Assembly (NCBI GenBank): GCA_021401465.1
Contig: JADDMT010000011.1
Location: 186,001 to 250,000, forward strand
Direction of reading: 5' to 3'
Length of the DNA: 64,000 nucleotides
Source of the DNA: Teratosphaeria epicoccoides
Taxonomy: Eukaryota; Ascomycota; Dothideomycetes; Mycosphaerellales; Teratosphaeriaceae
Part shown: in pieces, positions 53,986 to 64,000 of the stretch
How the letters are laid out: the number at the start of each line of letters is the position of its first letter
Position numbering within the stretch: the first letter of the stretch is position 1
The notes under the pieces: generated by a model
The model's database searches: none
Seen by the model: the letters and a program-made list of their open reading frames with translations, nothing else
What the model was told of the DNA's origin: nothing
Translations under genes and position numbers: made by a program

Positions 53986-54613
53986 GACTTGCAGTTCGAC
54001 CAGAAAAGAGGAGGCTTGCTTTGTCGACGGCGATTTGATCGGTGATGGCCTTGTGACAAGAGCGCTGGCCGCAAGTCCTGGGAAATGTTGTGCTCGTGCT
54101 CATGTTCATGTTGTCATAGAATTTTTTGCAAGGGGAGGGACGTGGTGAAGTGTCAGAGCGTGGACTTCGTCCTAGAATGCTATCAACAGCGCTGCATTAC
54201 CCACACTTTGCTTGCGCCTTTGTCCCCATTACAAAATGCTTGCAGTCCCTTGACGTTCCCGTAGTTGCCGGTCTGCCGTATAGTGTCTATTCTAACAGAT
54301 AAAGTCCGAGCCATTACTCCCTCGCTAATGCCAAAATAGAGACATAATGATATCAAGTTGAGCACAGTCTTGCAGCTGCCGCAACGCAACAGGTCAACTG
54401 GTACGACTGCTCTGAGTGGTCAATGACCCAATCAACCTCTGAATGGTAGCAGAGCTGTGAAAATGTTTTTGAGCGCTCGTCTTGCTCCATGTGAGCCTAA
54501 TGGCGCGCGACGCGGCTTTAGCTCGGTGCCGCTCATATGCTGCTGCTGCGTTGATTCTTGCGAGGCGCGGGCTTGAAGTGTCCTAACTCAAGAGATCTGA
54601 GTACTTCGCGTCC
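53986..54613. other. Intergenic between Cys-rich gene and PMC1 3' end
   Basis: 628 bp holding the 3' UTRs of the two convergent genes. Nothing else is recognised. Confidence 0.5.
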
Positions 54614-57600
54614 CTATGGCGTATCGGCAGACTTCTTCTCGTTCCTTGCAGAGCTAGGCTCGCCAGCAAACGGACCTTGACCAAACTGTGGCGTCGTATC
54701 GACGGACTGGCTCGGCGGCACGTTGCCTGCCTGCTCGACTGGGTTTGCTCGGACGAGCACTTCGTCGCTCTTCTTCGTTTGCGGGTGCAACTCCATTCTG
54801 ATCTCTTTGGTGAGATCACTTTTTGAACGATCACGACCAAAGCGCAAGCTGTCGTTGTCGCCACGATCGATCGGCGACCAGCCACCTGCAATCGACCCAG
54901 CGACAATACCGGCCATGGCTGTTGCGGCGAAAGCTGAGTTGGATCGAGATCTCCCACGTCTACGCCGTGAATCTGGCGTCGGCGGAGCCAAAGATTGGCC
55001 ATCCTCAGCGTCGCTCGCCTCATTGTTGGGCGTTCTGGGCAAGCTTGAACTCGCGCGGCTGCGGCTTGGGCTCCTGCTGTGTAGCAGTGCCTCCTTGGGA
55101 TGGGAAACAGCAAATCTGAGAGTATTCAGCCGACCACCCTTGTACTTCCTGATGAACGCAAGCTCCTGCTTGATGTCGTAAAGGGCCTGATTGAATTCAA
55201 ATGGGTTTTCCTCATCGGTCACGACGACTTTGTCCCTATTGCGATTGGCCCACCGCTTGATTGGCGCCGGCACGATAGCAGCGGTAAAGGAGTCGGGAAT
55301 CAAGCGCGCCACAACACCAATAGGTAACGCGAGGGAGCCCAGGACCAACGCGATCCCCCATTGCGCGCCGCTCTGTCGCACGGCTTGGAATGCTGGCCAT
55401 CCACCGACAAAAATGATAAGCACTTGTCCGCCAATCATGATGCAGAAAATGCCGATGAAGAACCAGTTGTTCAGAATGCCTTCGAATATGTTGAAACGAT
55501 TGTCCAGACGACGATTGTTGAGCGCGTTGAAGATCTGCATCCAGACAAAGGTGTTGAACACAAGTGTCTGCAACTGCCGGTGGCCCTGCACCTGATCATC
55601 AGAGAGGACACCGTCGAGGATAGTCTTGCCAGCGAAATAAAGGATGAGTGTCACGACCAGTTGGTAGATGGCCTGCACAATGATCATCTTCCACATGGTC
55701 ACGGATATTAGAGGCGCAGACTTGGGGTCTGGTTTGCGATCGAGAATGGTTCGAGTGGGCGGGTCTGTCGCCAGAGCCAAGGCAGCCATCGTGTCCATGA
55801 TGAGGTTGATCCAAAGTAGTTGCACAGCGGTCAAGACAGATTGCTCCTCTGCGCTTGAAACTGCGGATATGAATGCTAGAAGGACGGCAGTAATGTTGAC
55901 GGTGATCTGGAATTGCAGGAACTTCCGCACCGCATCGTTGACAGCGCGACCCCACATCAGAGCCAAGACTATGGAAGCAAAATTATCGTCCATGAGAATG
56001 ATGTCGGACGCCTCTTTTGCGACTTCCGTGCCTGCGATGTTCATGGAGAAGCCGATGTCAGCTGCCTTAAGCGCTGGTGCATCATTGGTACCATCGCCAG
56101 TGACGGCCACCGTCTCACCCATCTCTTTGAGGCGCTTCACGAGGATGCGCTTGTCATCAGGCGAAGACCGTGCAAGGACTTGAAGCTTGGGGATGAGCGC
56201 GCGCTGTTCAGTCTTGCTCAGTTTGCGGAAATCTGGGCCCTCCAACGCAAGACCGCCTTGGGTATAGATTCCGCATTCTCTCGCAATAGCCTTCGCCGTG
56301 AGAATGTTGTCGCCTGTAACCATGCGCGGGAAGACACCAGCTTGGATGCAGTCGCGCACAGCTTCTGGAACGCCTGCGCGGAGAGGGTCCTGAATGCCGA
56401 CGACAGCCAGGAAGGTCATATTTTTGCAAATGTCCTCGAACACGGCTTGTGTCCTATCATCTTCTTGCCGGCGAACGTTTCGGGGTGGCCAGGACTCGAA
56501 GTCGCGATAGACGAAGCCGATAGTCCGAAGTGATTTTTCCGCGTACGCATCAATCAAAACCTGCAGCGTCTTTATGTCATCGCTGGTGATATTGGTTGAC
56601 TGTGTGCCCTGTGCTGGGTCCCGAATGATGGCGGAGCAGTACTTCAGCATGATCTCACTAGCACCTTTCACCATGAGACGGTAGCCCTCCCCATCCTTCT
56701 TTTTGATAACCATTCCCATGCACTTTCGGCCAGAGTCGAAGGGTACCATCTGCACGATTTCGGCGTTGCTGCGCTCCAGGCTTACAGATTCCATGCCCAG
56801 ATTGTCCCGAGCAAAATCCAGGAGCGCAGTTTCGGTCTTGGAGCCAACGAAGACTTTCTTGCCGTTATCTTCTGACTCGAATGCAGTGGAATTGATGGAG
56901 ATGCTGTCCTTCCATAGATTCTTGACTTCTTTAGCAGTGGATGCAATGAAGTCAGAGGTTGAAACGCCGGCTACGTCGTCCCGCTCGCCGCTGTTGTTGG
57001 TCGCTCGATGACTGAATCTGTTAGACGTCCCTAACGAGCCGGCGACAACAGTCATCACGTTTTGGGTGAGAGTTCCAGTCTTGTCAGAACAGATGGAGGT
57101 TGCATTTCCCATGGTCTCGCAAGACCGGAGAACTCGCACAAGATTCCTGTCCTTCAGCATGCGCTTCGTGGCATAAGCCAAAGCTAATGTGACCGCCAAT
57201 GGCAGACCTTCCGGCACAGCAACGACTACGATAGTAACGGCGGTGATCAAAATAGTCATGAACTCCTGGCCCTTGTCTGCCGGACTGCCATGGTTGTTCT
57301 TGAGCTGCGCAAGGAACTTGATGAGCAGCACGACGAAGAGGAGAATCGCCGCAGCACTGCCCAGCTTCGCAATATACTCAGCGAGGCCATTGAGTTTGGT
57401 CTGCAATGGCGTAGCCTCATTACTCTCCTGAAGTGACAACATAGTCTTCCCGTATGACGAGTGAATGCCAGTGGCAGTGACGAGCATGCGACCAAAGCCT
57501 TCTGTAACCTTGCCACCAGAGATCATGAACGGGTCTAGCTTTTTCAGCGACTCGCCAGCTTCCATGGCGCGGTAGACCTCCTCGCCCGGGGATTTCCTCA

Positions 57601-58942
57601 ATATATCAGATTCGCCAGTCGCGGATGATTCGTCACATTTGACACCGTGTCCGGCAATGTAGATGCCGTCCACGGGAATGATGTCGCCAGGCTCAACGAG
57701 CAGCACGTCGCCAACCAGGAGGTCGTGAATGTTGATCTCCTGAGTCTTGCCGGATCGAATGACGTTCACGGTGCGGTCATCCTTTTTTTTGTTCAGCTTG
57801 ACGAACTGTCGTTCCTTCTGCCAGTCGTTGAGTGCGCCAACTAATACCACCACGACGATAGCAACAATGATTGCTACACCTTCGATCCAATCCACGCCAC
57901 CCTCAGCGGTGCCCAATGCCTGGTAAAGACCAAGTGCCAGTGCGATGACGGCAGCTACTGTCAGCACAATGAGCACCTTGTCGTTGTACGCCAGCCACAT
58001 CAACACCCAGATACTTTTGGCTTTCCGCTCAGGAAGACGATTGTCGTCGAAAATCCTCTTGCGATCCTCAAACGAGCCGGTGGCATGCTTCTCACCAGAG
58101 TACGATGGCGGCGGTTCCGACGATTCCACAGCGGTCGTTTCTGAAGACGGACTTCCAGACGTTATGGCCTCTTCGAATTTGACGGTGCCGTCCAATCTCG
58201 ACTCGTCCATAGACAAGCCAGAATTCCTGTTTGTCCGCAGTCCCTTCTCCAGACCAGCGATGCCACCAACGGCATGGAACGCTCCCAGGCTCTTGGGGTT
58301 AAGCAGCTTCGTCATATGTCCGGGCGCAAACGCGAAGGGGTTGTTCTCACGGTGATACTCGCCTTCTGTACCGACATCGGGCTTGAGCGCCTCGTCGTCA
58401 GGCAGCACTGGATGGTCACCAGCACCCAAACGTCTTTCATGACCATCAAATGCCTTGTTTGGATGATCTGATGTGGGAGAAGTGCTATTGACGTACGTCA
58501 CGTCCGAAGCCGATTGGGATGATTCTCCAGACGCATCCGTGTCGAAGCTGTGTGCGCGGCTTCGTTGTGCGGGCACTGATAGAAAATTTTGTGGACTGTT
58601 CCACTGGGCAGGCGATGAGATGTTATGCGGGCTAGTCGGCCTCGAGTCTCGGCTCTCAAAGCTACTGCTCGGCCGTAGATCTGTCGGCGTCGACAGGCCT
58701 CTAGATCCGGGCTTCAGTGTACTTGGCGACTTGTCGGCACCAGGTGATCTGGCCTCGTCTTGATCATCTGCTTCGCGATCCACCCTTTGCTTCATTTTGT
58801 CGCTAGTGTCTCGCGGGCTTCTCTGTACAGCAGAAGTGTCGATGGTTATGGTGGGTGCGCGAGGTCTGCGTCCGGGACCGGGCGATGGCGATGGCGGGCG
58901 GCGACCTCCGGTGGTACAGGCGCCAAGAGGTCGCTCCGCCAT
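54614..58942 (-). CDS. pmc1: Vacuolar Ca2+-ATPase PMC1 (P2B-type)
   Basis: A P-type ATPase that pumps cytosolic Ca2+ into the vacuole. Single exon, 1442 aa from ATG 58942 (MAERPLGACTT); the in-frame codon at 58999 is TTG and was not used. Residues 1-320 are a disordered N-terminal region rich in Ser and Pro, with an NPFAFAPGHMTKLLNPKSLGAFHAVGG segment conserved in fungal Pmc1. Then come the first helices, the actuator TGESDIL, the phosphorylation motif SDKTGTLTQN with Asp620, the nucleotide-binding domain (KGASE, DPLRAGV) and the hinge TGDGTNDAPALKAADIGFSMNIAGTEVAKEASDIIL. The last six membrane helices follow, including QLLWINLIMDTMAALALATDPP. The C-terminal tail (about 1290-1442) is basic and Ser-rich. 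A likely calcineurin/Crz1 target by family. Confidence 0.96.
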   Translation of the reverse strand: MAERPLGACTTGGRRPPSPSPGPGRRPRAPTITIDTSAVQRSPRDTSDKMKQRVDREADDQDEARSPGADKSPSTLKPGSRGLSTPTDLRPSSSFESRDSRPTSPHNISSPAQWNSPQNFLSVPAQRSRAHSFDTDASGESSQSASDVTYVNSTSPTSDHPNKAFDGHERRLGAGDHPVLPDDEALKPDVGTEGEYHRENNPFAFAPGHMTKLLNPKSLGAFHAVGGIAGLEKGLRTNRNSGLSMDESRLDGTVKFEEAITSGSPSSETTAVESSEPPPSYSGEKHATGSFEDRKRIFDDNRLPERKAKSIWVLMWLAYNDKVLIVLTVAAVIALALGLYQALGTAEGGVDWIEGVAIIVAIVVVVLVGALNDWQKERQFVKLNKKKDDRTVNVIRSGKTQEINIHDLLVGDVLLVEPGDIIPVDGIYIAGHGVKCDESSATGESDILRKSPGEEVYRAMEAGESLKKLDPFMISGGKVTEGFGRMLVTATGIHSSYGKTMLSLQESNEATPLQTKLNGLAEYIAKLGSAAAILLFVVLLIKFLAQLKNNHGSPADKGQEFMTILITAVTIVVVAVPEGLPLAVTLALAYATKRMLKDRNLVRVLRSCETMGNATSICSDKTGTLTQNVMTVVAGSLGTSNRFSHRATNNSGERDDVAGVSTSDFIASTAKEVKNLWKDSISINSTAFESEDNGKKVFVGSKTETALLDFARDNLGMESVSLERSNAEIVQMVPFDSGRKCMGMVIKKKDGEGYRLMVKGASEIMLKYCSAIIRDPAQGTQSTNITSDDIKTLQVLIDAYAEKSLRTIGFVYRDFESWPPRNVRRQEDDRTQAVFEDICKNMTFLAVVGIQDPLRAGVPEAVRDCIQAGVFPRMVTGDNILTAKAIARECGIYTQGGLALEGPDFRKLSKTEQRALIPKLQVLARSSPDDKRILVKRLKEMGETVAVTGDGTNDAPALKAADIGFSMNIAGTEVAKEASDIILMDDNFASIVLALMWGRAVNDAVRKFLQFQITVNITAVLLAFISAVSSAEEQSVLTAVQLLWINLIMDTMAALALATDPPTRTILDRKPDPKSAPLISVTMWKMIIVQAIYQLVVTLILYFAGKTILDGVLSDDQVQGHRQLQTLVFNTFVWMQIFNALNNRRLDNRFNIFEGILNNWFFIGIFCIMIGGQVLIIFVGGWPAFQAVRQSGAQWGIALVLGSLALPIGVVARLIPDSFTAAIVPAPIKRWANRNRDKVVVTDEENPFEFNQALYDIKQELAFIRKYKGGRLNTLRFAVSHPKEALLHSRSPSRSRASSSLPRTPNNEASDAEDGQSLAPPTPDSRRRRGRSRSNSAFAATAMAGIVAGSIAGGWSPIDRGDNDSLRFGRDRSKSDLTKEIRMELHPQTKKSDEVLVRANPVEQAGNVPPSQSVDTTPQFGQGPFAGEPSSARNEKKSADTP

Positions 58943-59217
58943 GCTTGCTGACACCGACGCGGTTGACGAATTGTTGAGGCAGCATGCGTTGTTCCGCAAA
59001 TCAAGCTGTAAGCTAGGGTTCGTGCCCGAACGTAACGCATATGCCCTACAGACAGGGGAAGGATGCGCTCGCTATGCAGGTGCCGCCAGATGCCTATAAA
59101 TGATCTCACCCAGGGAGGCGAGAGGGCGGAGTCGAACTCCAAGGGTTGGCCAAGACACCGGATGACGAGGTGTTGATGAGGAACGGTGGGCGCAGCGTAC
59201 CCAGGTAGGACTAGGGG

Positions 59218-59224
59218 CAGCCAC
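59218..59224 (-). promoter_or_regulatory. Candidate CDRE-like GTGGCTG box upstream of PMC1
   Basis: GTGGCTG reads on the minus strand about 276-282 bp before the PMC1 ATG. This string lies within the calcineurin-response element of yeast FKS2. PMC1 genes are known calcineurin/Crz1 targets in several fungi. One heptamer is weak evidence by itself. Confidence 0.25.
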
Positions 59225-59376
59225 AGACCAAGGTGGAGGGCAAGATCAAATGCACATGCTTGGAAAGCGCAACATTCGATCACGAAGTCCTACTGCCTAG
59301 CAGGTTGACGGATGCCGTAGCCACAGGTAGTCGCGAGCTGATGGCGAGGTCAGCCGGTCAGACCCAAGCCACTGAT

Positions 59377-59471
59377 TTGTGTGTGTTTTTGTTTTTGTGT
59401 GTGTGTGTGTGTGTGTTTTTGTGTGTGTGTGTGTGTGTGTGTTTTTGTGTGTGTGTGTTTTGTGTGTGCTG
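59377..59471. repeat. (GT)n microsatellite with T-tract interruptions
   Basis: About 95 bp of GT repeat in several blocks separated by GTTTTTG spacers, 435-530 bp upstream of PMC1. Alternating purine-pyrimidine runs of this length can form Z-DNA under supercoiling. Confidence 0.95.
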
Positions 59472-60580
59472 TGAGGAAGTCCCACCAGGCAGTGCAAGCT
59501 AGCCAAGGTACTAGACTGCTTGGGACATATAATGCCACTGTCGCCACCGTCTGCTGCTACTTCTCAGGCTTCCGCTTCTCCAGATCCAGTCGGCGTAGCC
59601 TTGTTGCCATCAGTGGAGGCAAGAGCCCCACGCGTTCCCTGAGTCTTGAGAAGGCGCAGCAAGAGCTACCAGTGAGCTAGCAGTGACGATCAAGGATGCT
59701 TTTAAGGCCAAAATGTGGAAGGAACGAGGGGCCAGACCATGCAATTGCTGATCTCTAGATTCGACAACTCAGCAGCAGCAGCAGCAGAATCGGCGGAGTC
59801 GCGTGTCGCATCGTCCGTTGTTGACCAGCAGAAAGCACGTACTCTGAAGAACAAAAAGATGGGTCAGCACGGCATCTTCACTCACGTTGTTGCCCCGATG
59901 CCAAGTGTTTTGCACTGCCCCCGTTCAATGCGGTTTAGTGCAATGTCGGCGGCAAGCCGTGACCCCAAGTTGCCCAAGTGTCTGGCTGGCGGGACGGGGA
60001 TGGGGGAGCTGGGAGTCAGGGACAAAGATTGGTCGGGATGATTGACTTTTTGAGGAGACTGCAAATGAGATACACACCTTAGGCATGAATGCGCGACAGG
60101 ATGTGACTGCCAAGGGCTGATGATGTTGACGTCGAGATGGATGGTGCACTTCCAGGTTCAGACAAGTGATAAGCTTACCGAACAAACGGTCGCTTCCTTT
60201 CATTACCTACCTCAGATTATTACTGCATGTGCTCATGATTCAATCACCACCGCCAACTGGTAAAAGAGCGTGGTCCGAACGACATCATCATCGCACTCGC
60301 CAGACCGGCACGATATCGCAATTCCGCTCGCCAGGCCGCCAGAACGGCGAGGCTGGATCGTTGTTGCTGCCCAGCTGGCGACGGAAACAGCAATGTCCGA
60401 GCACCATCCGTCCATGAATGACAAGACTGCCCAGCGCTCAAGCGTGGCAAAAGCATGACAGCCATGCAGCCCTCGACCCCATCCATCATTTCCACTCGCT
60501 CACCCATCTGGGCAAGCCCAAAATCATCTATGCGTAAATGCCTTGAATAAGCATCTGCTGAGTATCAAGGAGGAAGCATT

Positions 60581-60602
60581 TCTCTCTCTCTCTCTCTCTC
60601 TC
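60581..60602. repeat. (TC)n microsatellite
   Basis: About 11 perfect TC units flanked by AGGAAGCATT and CCCCGTG. It lies in non-coding sequence between PMC1 and the MFS gene. Confidence 0.95.
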
Positions 60603-61498
60603 CCCGTGTATGACCTCGAGTTCATCATGGCATGGTTGAGCATTCCAGGTTAGGATCAGATCCAGACTACGGAGTAATAATCTCGCGGCATATCCTCAAT
60701 CGAAATCTGCGCTACCGGCAGACTGATTGTGGCTGTGTACACACCTGGATGCACGCCAAGCGAGGTGGAAGCTTCGCTCGCACGCAGGCGAATATTTGAC
60801 TCCTCGACTGCTGGCTTGGGAGTAATGTGGGCCTTGAAGTCTCACCATCGCAGAAGGCGTCATTATTAATTGGGCTCGACATGTCCTACAGAGCGTCGGG
60901 ATCTAGGAAGTGCAAGGCGCCTGCCTGTAAGTGCTGACCACGACCCTAGCTCGCCTTCGCGCTTGATGCGGGTCTGCTCTGGGAGTCCGAAATCGCTGAA
61001 ACGCCTTCCGGCATTTCTTGCAGGCGTGCCACAGCTACGAATGCTGCGCTGGCGTTCCAAGCATGCACCAGATCATACGATATCTTGCAATGGAAGAGCG
61101 TGTAAGTCACGATTGGTGATGTAGGCCAATCCCGCAAGTGTTACTCGCTACGACGACCGGAAGTCAATTGGTAAGACAGCAGTCGCGTTCATTGAGGCGC
61201 GAATGGGGCCGTCGCATCCTAGGCACCGAGACTGACGTCATTGAAGCAGGCGCGAGGCGGCGCAGTATCCACACGATATAGCTTGGGCGTATTCGTAAGG
61301 ATTTGCGTGTCATGGCCGTACTGCGGACCAAGAGTGGTCAGGACGAATGGACCGAGTGTACAGTCACAAAACGTTTGACAATATTCGCAGAGCGTCGAAA
61401 TGTCGACGGTGCTGTGCATTTCTGAACGAATGATGTGGCGGCACTTTATTGCAGCGCTCAAGAAGAGCTTTGGTGTTGGATGTTGTTGAGCTACCTAC

Positions 61499-63134
61499 TC
61501 AAACGCTGCTGCTGGCGAACTTTGATTTCGCTCTAACCTTGTCGCCATACTGCAACAACAGCCAAGGCACCGGCACCAAGAGCAGTGCTAAAGATCCGAG
61601 AATCGTCATAACGAATTGCACTCCAATGCCTTGATACATAGGCCTCGTGGCGATCACCATCCCTGCGCTCACAACGTACCTTGCCATGGTGATGCTGGAA
61701 AGTGCTGAAGAGGAATACTTTTCGTATCCATCAATAATGTACTGATAGCTCGAGATGAAAATTGCTGATAGCGAGTAGCCGAAGAATATCGTCGCTATGT
61801 AGCCAGAAGCCGGATTGATGTCCGTATAATTCGTCCAGCCAAGCCAGAATAGAGACACTGGGAGGAACGGCGCGCCTATCGCGGCTCGAACAAGACTCAG
61901 CTCTGGCGGTATGACCAGTTCGACCTCCAAAGAGGACGAATCGTCTCCCGATCCGGCGGGCTTGCGCCTGACAAATGCCCTGCACTGGCGACGGTTGGCT
62001 CTTCGCGTGAGGCGCGTGTATAGAGGCGTGAGCGCCACATCAATCCAAACACCAACCGCGATGCTTAGGAAGTCGAGAGAGGTGAGGCCTTCCGACAGGC
62101 CGTATTTGCTTTTGAAGATAAAATCCAAACCATTGAGGAAGCTGAAGTTGATGACGAAGATCAAGACTAGGTAGGACCCTAAGAGGACAACGATCGGTTC
62201 GGAGATGAAAAATACGAAGGGTCGCGTTACGTTAGTCGAGAGCCTTTTACTCAGAGGCTCTCGCTTCTCCTCCTGAAGCGATCGATCAGCTTCATCTCCA
62301 ACGGCTCTGCGGAGGTGCTTCTCCTTCCAGTGCGAAAGGACAACGCCAAAAGTCTCAGGTAGAAGGAGTACAGCCAGCAGGAATGCCGCTCCGGCGAATG
62401 CGAGTCCAATCCAGAGCGTCCTACCAAAGCGCCGAATTAGTACAAAATGACCTTTGCGAAAGACAGATGTGCTCTTACCATCGCCAGTCAATGTTTCCAC
62501 TGATCCATCCTCCAGCAACCGGCGCAAGTACCGGGCCCAGTAACGGACCCAGCGCAAACCAAGGCCAGACACCCCTCCTCTCCTCGTTGTCAAACACGTC
62601 CGCCAGCGTCCCACCATATATCGACAACGTCGGACTGCTAGCCGCTCCAGCCAAGAACCTGAAAATCGCGATAGCGGCGAAATTGGGCGCCAGCGCGCAT
62701 CCAAGTGTGAAGCACAGCATCAGAAAAGTTGACGACAAGTAGACTGGATTTCGCCCAAAAGTCTCGGAGAGCGGGCCAGCTACTAGCGCACCTATCGCAA
62801 TCCCGAGGAAGAAGAGCGCAGTCAGGAGAGAGTAGGCGGTTTTGGAGACGTGGAGCTCGTGGGCAGCAGGACCTGTGACATTGGATTGGCATGTTGAGAC
62901 CCAGCCTTGGGAGAATACGAGCAGCCAGACTATCGCAAAGACTCTGTACCGATGGAATGTCGACCATTGCCGGGGGTTGGTTGAGTCATCGCCATCTTCT
63001 GCGCTGTCGTCGACGCTCGTCCCTGTGGTAAACGACCAGCCCTGTGGCCATAGAGGAGTCGCTTTCTCGCGCCGTGAAAGCTCGTTGGCGTGCACGCGGC
63101 TGCGCAGGCGGCGATATTGAATCAGCGACTGCAT
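61499..63134 (-). CDS. MFS transporter, DHA1 drug/polyamine-type
   Basis: A plasma-membrane H+ antiporter-like MFS protein. Exons 63134-62479 and 62420-61499 flank a 58-nt intron (GTAAGA...TGGTAG) splitting a Trp codon; 525 aa. The N-terminal tail (1-65) is hydrophilic and ends in NPRQWSTFHRYRV, typical of DHA1 proteins. Helix 1 and the following loop carry SNVTGPAAHELHVSKTAYSLLTALFFLGIAIG. The motif-A loop is GPLSETFGRNPVY, and motif C appears as LGPLLGPVLAPVAGGWI in helix 5. A charged central loop separates the halves (SHWKEKHLRRAVGDEADRSLQEEKREPLSKRLS). The second half ends with VRAKSKFASSSV. Relatives export polyamines, drugs or metabolites; the substrate is not assigned. Confidence 0.92.
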
Positions 63135-64000
63135 CCTGCCTCAGAATTGTAGGCGCAGAAGTGCAGTCGCTTGTGAAGCGCAACATGATCGCGGCGCAGC
63201 TATGCCAGTATTTAGGTGCACCAGAGCACAAGCATCGTCTCGGAGGGCCATGCACCACTATGCGGTCCCGAAACGACGCCATCTGCAACTGGCAGGCGAG
63301 CACACGACACTGTCCCGATCGTCAGTTCATTTCTGGTAATGTGGTATGTCACTGCACATGTGTGAGGATTCGACTGGTATTAAGGTTCTGATCCATACCT
63401 TTTTGACCACAAGCGCCAAGATGAGCGATGACATTTCTGCAAGCATGGCCAGAGTTGAGGCATGCTCATGTCGTCGCTCGCGTGACATCTTACACATTCA
63501 TAACTCATGAAGCTCTTTTGCATCATGGGATACCACGATTTCGGGACCCGCGCCGTGAATTGAGAGAAAAGATACAATGGTTGGTACCTCGGCACATCAC
63601 TGTCGGATAGATCATAGCCGTTGATAGGATGTCGCAAGAGGGGCACCGCTACTTGCACCTACAGGCAGGGATGGTCCTGTACGGCGGTGGTGAAATGCTT
63701 CATATACCAAACTCAGGTTCCGATGCCATCCATCCGTCGACATCTAATGCAATTGACAGACACTGGTGAGCTAGCGCACGCGCGATTGAGGAGTCGCCCA
63801 GACCATTGAGTAGTCGATCTCGACCTCGAGCAGTCAGACGTGTCAACACGCAGGATTCGGTCTGAGCAAACGACCGGTGGACCGGCCGCCAGAGTCATGG
63901 CGTCGAAGAGCTGAGGCTGCAGGCACAATCTACAGCCCAGCTCCAAGTCATCCCATCTCAACTTCCTTCCTGCTTGGTGAGAACCTCTGGTATGTCCTGC
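63135..64000. other. Intergenic to window end
   Basis: 866 bp upstream of the MFS gene. It probably holds its promoter. Only short, unsupported frames are present, and no other gene start is seen before the window ends. Confidence 0.5.

Larger units (their letters stand above)
58943..61498. other. Intergenic upstream of PMC1
   Basis: 2.56 kb holding the PMC1 promoter, a long (GT)n tract, a (TC)n run and the 3' UTR of the MFS gene. A short CAG run lies at about 59,772. Frames across the GT tract encode only Cys/Val or His/Thr repeats. No gene is supported. Confidence 0.5.

Noticed and set aside
59128..59145. GGAGTCGAACTCC, resembling a tRNA T-arm on the minus strand
   Set aside because: The palindrome leaves a loop that is too short, and no acceptor, D or anticodon stem can be drawn around it.
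59233..59547. Cys/Val-rich and His/Thr-rich frames
   Set aside because: They arise from the (GT)n microsatellite read on either strand.

Overview
This 64 kb window is nuclear DNA of a filamentous ascomycete (Pezizomycotina). It may be a dothideomycete, but I cannot place it more closely without searching. The evidence is GT-AG introns of about 48-78 nt, mostly single-copy genes separated by 0.1-3.7 kb, and a gene set typical of mould fungi: a COT-1 type NDR kinase, an ImeB/Ime2 kinase, a hybrid histidine kinase, PMC1 and a large coiled-coil protein. I see no transposon, rRNA, tRNA or CRISPR array.

Layout. 0-7.5 kb: the 3' part of exosome nuclease DIS3/RRP44 (+), cytosolic Fe-S assembly factor NAR1 (-), RNA polymerase subunit RPB12 (+) sharing a 244-bp promoter with NAR1, and the COT-1/Cbk1 kinase (-, four exons). 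8.4-20 kb: a coiled-coil protein (-), an aldo-keto reductase with a possible mitochondrial leader (-), an MCT-type transporter (+), the tail-anchored-protein co-chaperone SGT2 (+) and a Sir2/Hst1-type sirtuin (-). 20.5-33 kb: the ImeB/Ime2 kinase (-) behind a 3.75-kb non-coding stretch with a 19-bp tandem repeat, the histone chaperone HIR1 (-), and a flavin monooxygenase (-) broken by one in-frame stop in a conserved motif. 33-45 kb: an amino-acid permease (-), a hybrid histidine kinase (+), a small AT-hook protein (+), a JmjC/cupin protein (-) and a PH-domain protein with a long charged tail (+). 46.5-64 kb: a secreted mucin-like protein whose N-terminal domain resembles Cu/Zn superoxide dismutase but lacks the copper ligands, a divergent 14-3-3-like protein (-), a small Cys-rich protein (+), the vacuolar Ca2+-ATPase PMC1 (-) and an MFS drug/polyamine-type transporter (-).

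Most genes are housekeeping or signalling functions (RNA decay, Fe-S assembly, transcription, chromatin, polarity, meiosis/development, Ca2+ homeostasis). They do not form one pathway, and I see no secondary-metabolite cluster. The points most worth a second look are the ligand-less SOD-like mucin (46.6-48.8 kb), the stop-interrupted monooxygenase (32.0 kb), and the TTGAC/TTGACACG-rich non-coding blocks at 26.1-26.5 kb and 39.3-39.5 kb. Exon joins were derived by eye from splice consensus, frame and family homology. No alignment or RNA evidence was available.
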